64,000 bases of DNA, from NCBI GenBank assembly GCA_022695795.1, contig MU404076.1:124001-188000 (forward strand). The letters run 5' to 3'. Both the position numbers and the translations under genes were made by a program. Below the pieces are notes generated by a model that saw only the letters and a list, made by a program, of their open reading frames with translations, was not told where the DNA came from and did not search any database. This document shows positions 11,890-23,163 of this stretch, one piece after another (positions within the stretch are counted from its first letter, which is position 1; each line of letters starts with the position of its first letter). The stretch is from Biscogniauxia marginata (lineage: Eukaryota > Ascomycota > Sordariomycetes > Xylariales > Xylariaceae).

Positions 11890-13096
11890 ATGCTGATATC
11901 CAATAGACTTATAGCCTTCGTGTTGACTCTGGCCGTCAGTCTCACGCAGAAGGGTGCCGGGCTACCGACTGAGTTGGGCTCGAATCCCCCCACAGTTCCG
12001 GGGTATAGCGGCTGGCCGACCCCAGAGATTATAAAGGGGACGATTCCAAACAATGACCAGCCGATAACTCTGGACCCGACGCTGATCCGGCGTGCCAGCG
12101 ACAAGAAACTGTTCTTATACACCACGGCCAAGAATGGGAGCGTCTATACAGCCGGCTCTCTGTACGGGCCCTGGACACACGCAGGGAGTGCCCAACTCCC
12201 TGAGAGGGGCAGAGCTCCCTCAATCCATATGGTCGATGGTACATATTATATGTATTACAACAACCACGAATTCGACCACAGGACCCTTGGCGTCAAGAAC
12301 AAGGAAGCGCAGACACGTTCTCACGGTGCTTGTCTCCTCGCAACCTCCTCCAAGACGCTGGAGCCGGGCAGCTGGGAGCAGCACGGCCGACTCGAAATCG
12401 ACTGGGCGATGAAGTACAACATTCTTGACGGCGCCCTCATAACCGTCGGGGAGGAAAATAACCGTCGGCACCTGCTCTCGTTCGGGTCGTATCAACAAGG
12501 CTTATTCCAGCTGCCTCTCGCCAGCCCACCTACAAAGCTTGCCGAGGGGGCTATGGACAGGATGATGCACCTTGCCAACAACACGACCATAGCCCCCGCC
12601 AATGGCCCGACCGAAGCCGGTTACATATTCAAGTGGGAGGAGTACCACTACCTGTTCTTCTCATCGGGACGTTGCTGCATGGATAATAAGAAGACCTGGG
12701 CCGGCGTGGGCGATGTGTACAAGGTCATGGTCTGCCGCTCGAAGGACCCGCGCAAGGGCTACGTCGACGACCAGGGCAGAGACTGCGCGAATTAGAGCGG
12801 CGGCAAGGAGATCCTGGGATCTCACGACGGGATCTAGGCCCTGGTGGACAGGGCATCATGGCAGACGAGGAGGCCGGGGGCCCCATCATATATTATCACT
12901 ATGATAAGTGCAATGCCCTCTTTTGCCCTTCTTTTTTTTTTCTCCTCCCCTCTTCTCCACCCGAGAACGTAAATTAGTGGGCTAATGTGCTATGTGAATA
13001 GTACTGTACGATGAGAAAACTAATATGCCAGCGAGGACATACCAGTTCGGGTGGAACAAGCTTGATTTTAGTTCCGGCTGGCCTGTTGTCGTTTGA
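11890..13096 (+). pseudogene. GH43 endo-1,5-alpha-L-arabinanase/arabinosidase, inactivated
   Basis: A secreted glycoside hydrolase family 43 gene, of the type that cleaves arabinan in plant cell walls. Met at 11890 gives a clean signal peptide (hydrophobic core LIAFVLTLAVSL). An upstream in-frame Met at 11794 would bury it. Acidic residues expected of GH43 are present: Asp62 (ITLDPTLIRR), Asp180 (NILDGALI) and Glu242 (GPTEAGYIFK). The frame then breaks: TAG at 12793-12795, TAG at 12835-12837 just after SHDGI, and a 1-nt loss by 12841 that shifts the conserved PGGQGIMADEEAGGP segment into the next frame. The expected intron donor after YYHY reads ATAAGT at 12904 instead of GTAAGT. The last exon (13032-13096, FGWNKLDFSSGWPVV then TGA) survives behind a normal CAG acceptor. 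All domains are recognisable, so decay looks recent. Confidence 0.85.
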
Positions 13097-13882
13097 TGGG
13101 CTGGCATGATGTGGCATGATCTCTTACCTTGGGTATTCCGGATTCTTTTTTAGCGAGGCGTTACGGGGGCCGATCAACAGAATAGATCTCTTAAGAGGGA
13201 AATAGATAATCTTATTATAGAGAGACTCAGCAAAAAGGGACGTTGTAGGGGATGAATATAGAAATAGAAAGGGAAACGAAAGAGATCTAGAGGGAGATGA
13301 TGGTATTTGACAAACGGGGGTTGGCAATGTTCTACTATTATTGCATCAGATACTTTAAGTTTCGTCCGTCTACACATAAGTGACACCAACTTGGGAACAC
13401 TGATGGTAAAGTTTGTCGTTACACTAATACCGGCAGGAGCTAGGTACCCGACAGGACGGGTGGAAAATACCAAAAATCTAGGGGAGACAGCGCCATCGGA
13501 CGGTACCTAAGTGGGGTAACCTAGCAGTTTCCCCCTATTAATGCAAGTCCTTCAGCCCTTGTGTCCCCAACATTGGAAATGATTGGGCCAGAATCCCCAA
13601 TTGGGACCCCCAAAAAAGCTGCAGCCCACTTTTAATGCACCCCTCAGGTGGCCAGATGCAAAAAGTTGTTGCGTTGCGTTGCTACAACCTTCACCGCAGT
13701 TACAGCGTAGACGTTGCAGAGACAAGAAGCCACCAGATACCCAAGTCTAGGTAGCCAACCCGTCTTCTTCACCATTCCAATGTGGCGCTGAAAGTCTCCA
13801 ATCGTTAAACCGTTCCACCCTCTCCCAGAGGTCGATACGAAGTTCCTAAAAGGAAAAGAAGACCAAAAACCAGACCAAGACC
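13097..13882. other. Upstream region of the desaturase gene
   Basis: No gene found. The last 40 bp are purine-rich and lead into an AGACCATGG start context for the downstream gene. Confidence 0.5.
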
Positions 13883-15166
13883 ATGGCACCTTCATCAGCT
13901 TCGACCGTCACGAGCGTCCCGAATTCGGCCGACGAGAAGACGATCCGCGTAAATGGCAGAGGAGGGAATTCTGCTTCTGGCGCCGCTGAAGACGAGCTAA
14001 AGCGGGATCCCATCGAAGCAAAATATAAAGATTTCTTCTGGACGTACACGGAGGAGCCGCACCGGACGAGACGCCTGGCCATTATCAAGGCGCACCCCGA
14101 GGTGAGAAGCCACACCACCATCTACACTTTGACACAGAGCCAATCCAAGCAGCATCTAGGTTGGATCCAGAAAACTAACTCGTATCTCTCTCAGGTGACG
14201 AAGCTCTGCGGCCCCGAACCCCTGACCAAGTACGTCGTGCTCCTCGTCGTCGGCATCCAGATCCTGTGCGCCTACGCGCTGCGCTCGACCCCCTTCTTCT
14301 CGTGGCCCTTCTGGGGCCTCGCGTACGTGGTCGGCGCGACGGCGAACCAGAACTTGTTCCTGGCCATCCACGAGATCAGCCACAACCTGGCCTTCCGCTC
14401 GCCGACAGCGAACCGGCTCTTCGCCATCGTCGCGAACCTGCCCATCGGCATCCCCTATAGCGCCTCGTTCCGCCCCTACCACCTGACGCACCACAAGTCG
14501 CTCGGCGTCGACGGCCTGGACACGGACCTGCCGACCGCCCTCGAGGCCGCCTTCCTCGACTCCATCCTCGGCAAGGCCTTCTTCTGCACCTTCCAGATCT
14601 TCTTCTACGCCCTGCGGCCCATGGCCGTGTACCGCGTGCCCTTCACCTGGGTGTCGGCCGTCAACGTGGCCGCGCAGGCGTGCTTCGACGCCGTCATCAT
14701 CAAGACCCTCGGCGGGCAGGCGATGCTGTACTTCCTGCTGTCGTCCTTCCTGGCGGGCAGCCTGCACCCGCTCGCGGGGCACTTCATCGCCGAGCACTAC
14801 GTGTACGAGACGGTGACGCCGACGCAGGCCGACCCGGCCAACCGCCTCCCCGTGCCCGAGACCTTCTCGTACTACGGGCCCCTCAACTTCCTCACCTACA
14901 ACGTCGGCCTGCACAACGAGCACCACGACTTCCCCGCCGTGCCCTGGACCCGCCTCCCTACGCTTAACGCCGTCGCGCGCGAGTTCTACGACGACCTGCC
15001 CCGCCACCGCTCCTGGACCTACGCCATCTGGCGCTTCATCTTCGACGAGACCGTCGGCATGCGGTGCCGCGTCAAGCGCCGCGAGGGCGGCCGCCTCGTC
15101 GGCGGCAAGCCCCCCGCCGTCGTGGCCAAGACGGCCGACTGGAAGGACGGGGAGCTCGAGTCTTGA
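13883..15166 (+). CDS. dsd1: Sphingolipid (dihydroceramide) delta-4 desaturase
   Basis: Introduces the 4,5-trans double bond into dihydroceramide in the ER membrane. Two exons, 13883-14101 and 14195-15166, give 396 residues. The 93-nt intron (GTGAGA...CTCTCAG) is a multiple of three without stops, so an unspliced reading gives a false 427-residue protein; splicing joins HPE to VTKLCGPEP, as in the family. An N-terminal lipid-desaturase segment (DFFWTYTEEPHRTRR) is followed by several membrane spans. All three iron-binding histidine boxes are present: HEISH at 132-136, HLTHH at 169-173 and HNEHH at 313-317. The C-terminus is basic. The gene is strongly GC-rich at third positions. It ends about 1.1 kb from the convergent VAP gene. 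The symbol follows the S. pombe orthologue. Confidence is high. Confidence 0.93.
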   Translation: MAPSSASTVTSVPNSADEKTIRVNGRGGNSASGAAEDELKRDPIEAKYKDFFWTYTEEPHRTRRLAIIKAHPEVRSHTTIYTLTQSQSKQHLGWIQKTNSYLSQVTKLCGPEPLTKYVVLLVVGIQILCAYALRSTPFFSWPFWGLAYVVGATANQNLFLAIHEISHNLAFRSPTANRLFAIVANLPIGIPYSASFRPYHLTHHKSLGVDGLDTDLPTALEAAFLDSILGKAFFCTFQIFFYALRPMAVYRVPFTWVSAVNVAAQACFDAVIIKTLGGQAMLYFLLSSFLAGSLHPLAGHFIAEHYVYETVTPTQADPANRLPVPETFSYYGPLNFLTYNVGLHNEHHDFPAVPWTRLPTLNAVAREFYDDLPRHRSWTYAIWRFIFDETVGMRCRVKRREGGRLVGGKPPAVVAKTADWKDGELES

Positions 15167-16290
15167 AGGAGCATTGTTGTACTAAAGAGAAGAGAGACAG
15201 AGAAAACCAGAAGAGTTTAGCGAGGCTAGAAGGGATTCTCCTCCATATGAAGAACTTTAAAAAAAAGGCACCTTAATCGGGTTTTTGAGTAACTTGGGAG
15301 AAGAAGAAAAAAGCTGTTAAATTGAACCGGTTTTGTTTTCCGTCTTGGGCGTTACGTGTGTTACGTGCATCTCTATACCAGATAGACGATGAGACGCGAT
15401 GTATATAGGAGAGAAGAAGATACGGAAAAGGAGAGACTACGGCTGTTTTTACACATCAGCCTCATTAGAAACCCTTTGCGTAACATAAGCGAATTTAACA
15501 TAATTATCAACTATTAAATGTTGGCCTTTTCATTCTTTCATATCATTGTATAGACAGATACCTTAGGTAAGGTTGCAACTCTATTTTTTCCTGTACTGAA
15601 TTCAGGAAATCTGGTTTAGTTGGGCACTTATGATATAATCGAATCAATTAATACGGACATTAATTACCTATAAGGCTATAAACCGAGCTCTTGTAGAGAT
15701 CTTCATTATGTAATTTCACATGAGCAGTTTCTAATATGCATACCAGATATAAACTCATCCGGGCTTGTGTTACCTCAACTCCTGATATAATAGATGCCGT
15801 TGATGCTCTTGAGATAAAGATACGTAGCTGGTCCTCCTCGTTAGGGGGGTTTTCTCTCGCGAAATTCGAGAGAAGTCAAGACGGAAATAAGAAATTCGGA
15901 GTACTTAATAATAACCTTTAGTAATCGACAATGATAAGAAATAGAAATAAAACAAGCCACAAAGGGGAATACATGCTACAATACAAGGGGGGTTTTGTCG
16001 CAATGAAGAGTATCTCTGCTGGTTCAACCTCTGGTTTCCTCCGACGAACTCCAGTTCCAAGTGCCCGATTGAAGGGGGTGTTTTGTTATCAACCACGCCC
16101 GCAACATAAAACCCGCCCCTGAATCTGTCTATATACCGTTTTCATCCTTAAGGTCCAAGTTATTTCTTTCTTCGGGTTTTATAACCATCTCCATTCAGCG
16201 GACCCATCTCCCAAGATCACGGGCGTACTAGGCACTAAAGTCTCTCGACGGCTCATCGGGCAGAATCTGTACGAAAATCCTCATCACAGC
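15167..16290. other. Convergent intergenic region
   Basis: AT-rich 3' flanking DNA between the convergent desaturase and VAP genes. No gene or obvious repeat seen. Confidence 0.5.
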
Positions 16291-17484
16291 CTAAAAGAAG
16301 AGGTAGGCGAGCAGGAAGCTCACGAAACACAGGATCGCCGTGATCTGGATAGGTACGCCCTCAGTGCCAGACCGTACCTGCTGAGCTAGCTCAGCTGGCT
16401 TGGAGCCCGTCGTCTTGTCCTCAGAGGCACCTGTCTTCCGTTGTCGCAATCCGGTCTGGTCGTTCTTCAGTTGCGCAATTAGCTTCTCAGCTTGGGCGAG
16501 TTGCTGCTTCAAATCTTCATTGCCCGAGTCGCTGCTCTTAGCCGCCGAAATGTTTGCGGGAGTGGCTAAGGATGGGGCCTGTGTCTCTTCTTGCTTCACT
16601 TCTTTTTCTTCAGGCGAAGATTTCGGTTCCGCTGGGACAGCTGAATAGTCGCTTGGTGAGGAATAGGCCGGAGGTGCAACATCAGGGGTTGCATCCGCCT
16701 AGATAGAAAATTAGCAGGTTATCTATGCAGCTTAACTAGCATGTCAACGTACGCCATTGATCGTACTACTCCTCTTAGGGGTTGCGAGAGCAGCTGGTCC
16801 GGAGCCTTTCGGAGGTTGGAAAACAACTCGGATCTTTTTCTCCTGTATCGATGACTTGTCCATAGCATCCCACTACCACATAGTTAGCTAGATGACGTTC
16901 TTGGTAGTGATATGGGTTTGAAGCTTACAATCGAAGCCAAGTTGGTGAATTCCTTGTCGCCAGTAATGGCAACAGATTGCACGAGGAACTTGTCGCGGCA
17001 TTTCGTATCCGGTGGTGGCTCTTGCTTCATGGCCTGGAGGATAACTATAATAACACGATGGTTAGCGGAAGAAAGGGAAGGTTTATGAATCTCTGTTTGT
17101 ACATACCAGCAACCTCAACCTCCTTGCCCGGCTCAACTCTTCCGGAATTCGGCCTGACGCAGTACCTAATCAAACAGATGTCGTCAGTGTCGTGGAACGT
17201 TTGAGTGATACAAGCGGTCGTGTGGCGAAGCATACTGTTTCGGTGCAGTGGTTTTAACCTGGAGGACATGGTTAGTCTGAGATATGCCATCGCTTCCGCA
17301 CAAGATGATATCGTACCTTGAAAGCAACCGGGTGCGTGTTGGGGTTTTTAATCCTCAAAACCTCCGAGACCTCGACCGTGAAAGGCCCTGTATCATGTGA
17401 GCGATCATAGCCCCTTAGATGCAGGAGTTGTGACTATGACGTACGGTAGAAGGCGAGCTCCTGGGGATCGATCTCGACGGACAT
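16291..17484 (-). CDS. scs2: VAP/Scs2-type MSP-domain ER membrane tether
   Basis: Vesicle-associated-membrane-protein-associated protein: an ER tail-anchored receptor that binds FFAT motifs of lipid-transfer proteins at membrane contact sites. Seven exons: 17484-17445, 17387-17317, 17258-17236, 17165-17107, 17044-16929, 16872-16753 and 16698-16291, with introns of 54-70 nt, giving 278 residues. The N-terminal MSP domain (about 1-125) begins MSVEIDPQELAFYRPFTVEV and carries the family signature VAFKVKTTAPKQYCVRPNSG, which spans exons 2-4. One exon is only 23 nt. A Pro/Ser-rich linker, a short coiled coil (EDLKQQLAQAEKLIAQLKND) and a C-terminal membrane anchor (ITAILCFVSFLLAYLFF) follow. It is divergent from the UBX gene with about 1.1 kb between starts. 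All junctions keep frame. Confidence 0.93.
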
Positions 17485-18610
17485 GATGGATTTGGTCTAT
17501 GGTAGCGTGCTTGTAGTAGCGATGCCCGGAAGCGTTGTCGTAGGGTAGCTCGGAGGGTGCAACGATGTCAGTTGGTCTGGGGAGGCGTCGGGCACGAGCG
17601 CATGCACAGGTTGTGGAAATGTTGATTATCGCAAATTGGGTTGGTGAGCAGGGGGCGGAAGTCCGGGAGGGAAACAGAAGAGAGGACCTGGTCGCGTCGT
17701 TAATAGTGAACGAGGAAGGTTGCCGACGTCTGGGGTCGAGCGGGAAGAAGAGAAGATGGAGAGGATTAGTAAGGTGAAGATGGAAATCTGGCTTGATGTG
17801 GGAGAAGAATGACGGATGGTGGTGTTGTGGTTTGTGGTTTTAGGTATGACATACTTCAGGTCATCTAAGGTGCCAAGTGTTGCGCAGCTGGATGGCTTTC
17901 TTGCAGACCTCAAATCAGTCCAGAGGTCGTGTCCAGGCTTGGTTGCCAGCTCACATCATTTGATTCCCTTCCAGCAATCTGGTTAGCCGGACGTTCGGGA
18001 TATTAGGCAGGGGGGCTCCGACGGGCAACGCCCAAGAGATTGCGCTATTCTCGGTATTATTATGTAGTTGTGCGATAAATCCATAATTCCATGGTAATTT
18101 CATATTCCGTTGGCCTGATGAACCTTGCTAGAGGTCTGGTTCTAGACCGTATGCAAAGAGTGGATATATGCATGTATGGGTAACGCACGGGCCAATCTGG
18201 ATAAGGCACATGTACCTAATGTAGGTATTTCGTACCTAAGCTTACCTGGTACCTAACCACCTAACCTTGCCTGCACTAGAACATGCACGAACACTGCGGA
18301 CCGCCTGGAGGCAATGACGTGCCATCAACTTGGAAGCCTTGAGAATTTACAGGGTTGAGCCAACCTGACATGTTGTGTCCCCTTCTTAGACAAAGACACG
18401 TGCAACATTGAAGGTATTCAATCTCATGCATAAGTACCAAAATCTGACCTTCGGACCGTTGTTATTGGCGGTTTAATCATTCTCATTCTCCCTCTCCCTC
18501 TCCTCCTTCCTCACTTGCTCCTCCACCATCAATATCACCATTCGACGTCCCCCCACCTCAACTTAACCTATCTTGAATAGAGCACAATATCACTCATATA
18601 CGCTTCCAAA
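17485..18610. promoter_or_regulatory. Shared upstream region of VAP and UBX genes
   Basis: Divergent intergenic region. It contains several TAGGTA/TACCTA motifs (about 18215-18270), a CACGTG palindrome near 18398, and a long pyrimidine-rich tract (about 18480-18530, mostly CTC/CCT) before the UBX gene, as is common in fungal core promoters. No gene is supported. Confidence 0.45.
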
Positions 18611-19721
18611 ATGTCACAGTCCGTGCTTGAGCAACTCCTGGAAATGGGATTTGAAAAATCCCGAGCCGAGCTAGCTGTCAAAAAATCCGATGGATGTAAG
18701 TGCTCTCAACCATGTGTACCTATATACACATATATCATCGTCAGTCATGGGCTACGACTAATACTATGTATAGTACCGGATGCCATGGACTGGCTTGAGA
18801 AGACCCAAGACACTCCGTTGGAGGAGCTTCTCGAGGAGGAGAAGTCCGGTCCCAACGTTGCCAAGGCAGAAGATGGTACGGTTGCCATGTCCCTCGTCTG
18901 TAATGAGTGCGGCAAGAAGTTCCGCAGCCAAGGAGAGGCCGAGTTTCACGCTGGCAAGTCGTAAGTTTCATGCCTTTTCACGCTTCACTAGTTTCACAAA
19001 TTCTGACACATGTCTATAGTGGCCACGCCGACTTTGCCGAGTCCACTGAGGCGATTGCGCCCCTGACGGAAGAGGAGAAGAAGCAGAGACTTGAAGAGCT
19101 CCGGGAGCGGCTGAAGGCCAAGAGAGCTAACAAGTCTGTCGAAGAGAAGGAAGAACAGCGGCGCAACGAAGTATGTTCCATCCATTTGCCCATCAGCAAT
19201 GAAAACTAACAGCGATACAGAAAATTCGTCAGAAGGCTACCAGGGAGACTGAAGACCTGAAGGAGGAGCAGCAGCGCAAGGAGCAGATTAAGGAGGCAGC
19301 CAAGAAACGGCAGGAGAAGCTCGCTGACCTAGAGGCCAAGAATCGCGTCAAGGCACAGATCGAAGCAGACAAGCAGGCGCGCCGCCAGAAGGCTGAGGAA
19401 GCGAAGGCCGCGAGGGAAGGTCGAGCTATCCCGGCTGCCACTACAGCATCCGCGCCCGCGCCCGCTGCCGCTGCTCGTCCCGCCGCTAACCACAATGAGA
19501 CACGACTACGATTACAGACCCCCGGTGGCAATATCATGAAAACTCTGCCGGCAGAAACCACCCTGTTCGAGGTCGCTCAGCAGCTGGAGACTGAGAAGGG
19601 TCTGACAATCACCAAATTTGTGCAGAACTTCCCGAGAAAGCAGTGGGAGAAAAATCCGGATTTTGGCCTCACCTTGAAGGAAGCTGGGTTGGTTCCTAGC
19701 GCTGTTTTGATCGTACAGTGA
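18611..19721 (+). CDS. UBA-UBX domain protein (UBXN1/SAKS1-like)
   Basis: Predicted adaptor between ubiquitinated proteins and the Cdc48/p97 ATPase. Four exons, 18611-18695, 18774-18960, 19020-19170 and 19221-19721, give 307 residues. The first intron (78 nt) is a multiple of three and open, so it can be mistaken for coding sequence. Order: UBA domain (MSQSVLEQLLEMGFEKSRAE, with the MGF loop); a zinc-finger-like segment with paired Cys and two His (LVCNECGKKFRSQGEAEFH...GHADF); a long charged coiled coil rich in Lys, Glu and Arg; an Ala/Pro linker; and a C-terminal UBX domain from RLRLQTPGGNIMKTLPAET to the end, with the FPRK-type loop (NFPRKQW). It converges on the P1 gene. A short ATC trinucleotide repeat follows the stop. 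Confidence 0.92.
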
Positions 19722-20192
19722 GACACCAAAATGGATATGATTTGATCATCATCATCATCATCATCGTAAATGCATGAAATGGCGTCTGGGTGCTAGACAG
19801 TGGAACGCAAAAACGGAAGTCCTATAGTATGGACAAGATAGCCTCTAGGTTAGAGTCTAGGTCAGTCAGAATAGCAAGGGTTTACGCATGTAATCTTGGC
19901 CAAAACTCCTCAGCGAGCAGTTTTATTGATTAAACGCTTGGGTGATTTTGTCTCGCACCCTGCTTCTACCGTCAGAGTCTATACGTTCCACAGCAGTCCC
20001 AAGCATCATTGTTAGATTCCCCGAGGTGGTCATTGATTGCAAAAGCGCATTGTCATATTAACCTATGACTGAATGATTTTTGCCCTAGGCATCCAAATAT
20101 TGCCTCCTTCACGCCACACCCAGATTGTATGGAACCCCAAACCATGCAGTTGAAGAACAAAAGGAAGAAGTTGTTGTCGCGACGGAAGCAAT
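19722..20192. other. Convergent intergenic region between UBX and P1 genes
   Basis: 3' flanking DNA only; apart from the ATC repeat nothing was seen. Confidence 0.5.
19745..19766. repeat. (ATC)n microsatellite
   Basis: About seven ATC units in the 3' flank of the UBX gene. Confidence 0.9.
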
Positions 20193-20748
20193 TTAGTCGA
20201 AGAGACCGAAACCCATGTCCTCGTCCGACTCCTCCTTCTCTGCATTGGACGTCAGTATGCTCAGACACATTGCGCACTGCTCCTAGAGCATGGATATAGA
20301 ACGTACCCTCTTCCTTCTCCTCAGCGGCGGGCTCGTCAGCGGCAGCAGCACCAGCGGCACCGCCAGCAGCAGGGCCGGCGGCGGCAGCACCACCACTCGA
20401 ACCGACGTTCGACAACAGGTCCTTTACATCCTTGCCCTCAAGAGCCTATATTTCGCATGAGCATTAAATTCCCCTTATCTCGACCTTCGAACATGGGACG
20501 TACCTTGGCGAACAGTTGCGTCCAGATGGGCTCGACGTCGACAACATTAGCAGCCTTGATGAGGGTCTGGAGTTTATCGGCCTGGCCAAAGATGATTAGC
20601 AAGCTGCTGAGTATATACCAGCTAGACTACCCCGGAAATTATAGATTTGCGAAGAGGGGTATTTCGTTTGGCTGCTCACAGTAACTTCAAGACCCTCATC
20701 GGCGAGGATGAGGGCGGCGTACGAAGAGGCGAGCTCGGCAGTCGACAT
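20193..20748 (-). CDS. RPP1: 60S acidic ribosomal protein P1
   Basis: Component of the ribosomal stalk that recruits and activates translational GTPases; pairs with P2 on P0. Four exons, 20748-20680, 20581-20504, 20445-20307 and 20239-20193, give 110 residues, the usual length. The N-terminal dimerisation domain ([20 protein letters not shown]) is P1-like rather than P2-like. An Ala/Gly hinge and an acidic stretch follow, then the invariant tail [13 protein letters not shown]. The last 15 residues lie on a separate 47-nt exon behind a 67-nt intron (GTACGT...GCAG). Without that splice the frame runs on into unrelated sequence. The gene is divergent from the UPF0662 gene. Confidence 0.96.
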
Positions 20749-21501
20749 TTTCGTAGGTTTCCGTCTTGGTGAGGACGTGGGAGGAGGTGTGTGTTGATGC
20801 TGGAGGAAAGGCTCGAAGATGTGCTTGGTTGCGGTCGTGAATTATTACCCGAAGTCACTTTCGCAATGCGAAATCTAAAAATTTGGTGGGAAAAATGTAG
20901 GGTTAGAACGGAGGAAAAACGAAGGCTCCGACAGGGGGTTCTGATTGGAGAGCTACCAGAGCCAATCATGTGCCGCAGCAAAGCCCCGCAATGACGCAAG
21001 GAATAAAACAGGGGCACTTTGTCCGAAGAGCAAATCAAACCCCACCTGCGCCTTGCGGCAACGCAGCCACGGTTCTCTTCCTGCCCAAGCAAGCCACGAT
21101 CCCCCGCCAAGCTGGATTTGTCGAGAAGGCGAAGCTCCAGGAAATACCAATCATAGACACGCCAACCCACGATCTGTCCCAGTGTCTCAGAAAACCAACT
21201 GAGATATCCCTGCCGTGTTGGATTCCATTCTCTCGGAACTGCCAACGTCATTGGGCGCCGCGTCCGCATCTCCCGGGATCCCGCATACAACAAACCGCTT
21301 CCCATTGCATATTTGGTGGGTGTTCCATTCTCAAGTGATGACTAGTAAGATTAGTACAAAGTAGACAGACAACCACAAAGAAAGCGCACAGCGGAGGAAG
21401 AGGGGTGGTTCGAACTTTCTTTCAGACATCTCAGAGGCGTCATTCTCGAGCCTTCTTGGGACTGATTAGCAGCCTGTGTAGTCCGTGTTCGCATCGCCGG
21501 T
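20749..21501. promoter_or_regulatory. Divergent promoter region of RPP1 and UPF0662 genes
   Basis: A 753-bp interval between two start codons on opposite strands. Open frames across it (for example minus strand 21305-20676) have no protein features and overlap the first RPP1 exon. Confidence 0.45.
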
Positions 21502-23163
21502 ATGGATACGCCCAAGATACCAGCTCCCAGAGATGAAGGGGAAAAGCAGGTCCTGGAACAACTGGTTCTTATTCGCGACCAGCTCCTGTTGCGGAAGCTG
21601 GACCGTACTACATACGTCCGCACCCAGGACGTCATGGTCCTGTATGATCAGACCATAGAACAGGTCAAGAAGTTGACCGAGATCAGAAAAGGGAAATCCA
21701 CGGAAGAGAATCAAGGTACTTCACCTATTTGCGCTGCCCCTATGAATAGAAGCACTCGTATCCATTCGAACGTTCTTGTACTTAAGCTAATCTGCTGTCC
21801 AACTTTCACACAGTCGATAGAGTCGTAGACAGCTGCTTCCAGTTACTGTCGCTGTTCTTTATGACAATTGGCCGAAACAATGAAGCTCCCGCAGCGTATG
21901 CCCTCACGTCGACTATCAAGCGACTCTTGGACCATCTTGCCGAAGCCAACCTGTTCTCCGCTAAAGATCTCGAGAGCATGTCCCAGACGTTGGAGCGTTT
22001 ATCTGACATAGTTTCTACCGCCGAATCGGCACCGTTTCTCGAGACTCTTATCGCGAACAGGATAGACCGGTGCCGGGCATCCTTAGCGCAGCTACGGAAT
22101 AAGATCGAGGATATCGATGAGGCATTGATACCTACGGCAGATAAGCTTGTCTCCATATTACGCCAGATGGCTGTACTCAACACAAGACCTAAGGTAGATC
22201 AAGGGCCTAGGCGTCTCTACCACCACTCTGCTGACGCGCCTATGCAGTTCTCTCCGGGAGACGTTCACAAGTTTGGTGCGCAGTTAAAAGAGATTAGCGA
22301 CAAGCGAATAGATGGCAAATTCCTCGATGAAGACGGAAATGTCCTGAAAGGTAGCGATGGCGTCTCAGATTTGCTAGATAGATGTGTATCGTACACGACC
22401 GTTATTTTGGAGAGGTTTGTCGTGTGTATAACAGCGCACCGAGTATGCGACTGACTTTTATCATAGAAAAGGTCAATTTCCAGAAAAATGGAGGCATACC
22501 TACGACGTACTCGTTGGCATTCGAAATGAGCTCGATAAGTTGTCGCTTACGCAAGCTTGGTCGTTGCGAGAAACGGACCTTTACGACTTTCAGCGGCAAC
22601 TTGACAAAATTGATGAGAGCAGGGTCGATGGCAACTGGGTAGACGACCAGGGACAGCCTGCCGAACTTTATGTCCAACGAGTATGCTCCGTGATCATCAT
22701 GGTAGAACTCACAAGGGGGCTGGACTAACAAGACGTCTAGACACTCCTTTACCTTATTCGACGATGTTACGGCTACATTTATCATCTGATGATATCGTCA
22801 GAGCCAGTTTCTGAAGCTCTTCTACCGATATACAACCAACTGCAAACGTTGAAGCGTTGTCTCATAGAGGTCAAGAATAATGGCGGAGTGTCCTCTGTTC
22901 GCGAGTTGTACCCCTACAGCATGAAGGTGAGTTCCCTGCGCCCGACCCTACATGTAGACCACCCCGATACTGACTAGACAAATAAGCTCAACTCTATCGA
23001 TAACATGAGAGTTGATGGAAAGTTTATGGTCGGAGAAGATATCCCAGAAGGCCAAGGTAGCGTGACAGGGCTATTAGCTGAGTGCTTCGACCTAAACTAC
23101 GAACTACGAGTTGCCGCGGAAGAGTTAGCCGCGAGGTCCCAGACCCCAGAAGCGACGACATGA
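21502..23163 (+). CDS. UPF0662 / DUF2408 family protein
   Basis: Conserved fungal protein of unknown biochemical function, related to S. pombe UPF0662 proteins. Five exons, 21502-21715, 21814-22414, 22467-22680, 22741-22926 and 22987-23163, with introns of 52-98 nt, give 463 residues. The protein is almost entirely helical and charged. Two related units can be seen: each ends in a DGKFLDEDGN- or DGNWVDDQGQ-like turn (about residues 230 and 335), and a third related DGKFMVGEDIPEGQG turn lies near the C-terminus, suggesting internal duplication. No signal peptide, membrane span or catalytic motif is visible. It converges with the YCII gene, with about 460 bp between stops. Confidence 0.85.

Noticed and set aside
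14156..15007. 283-codon open frame antisense to the desaturase gene
   Set aside because: Val/Gly/Arg/Glu-rich mirror of GC-rich third positions; no domain, and it overlaps a firmly identified gene.
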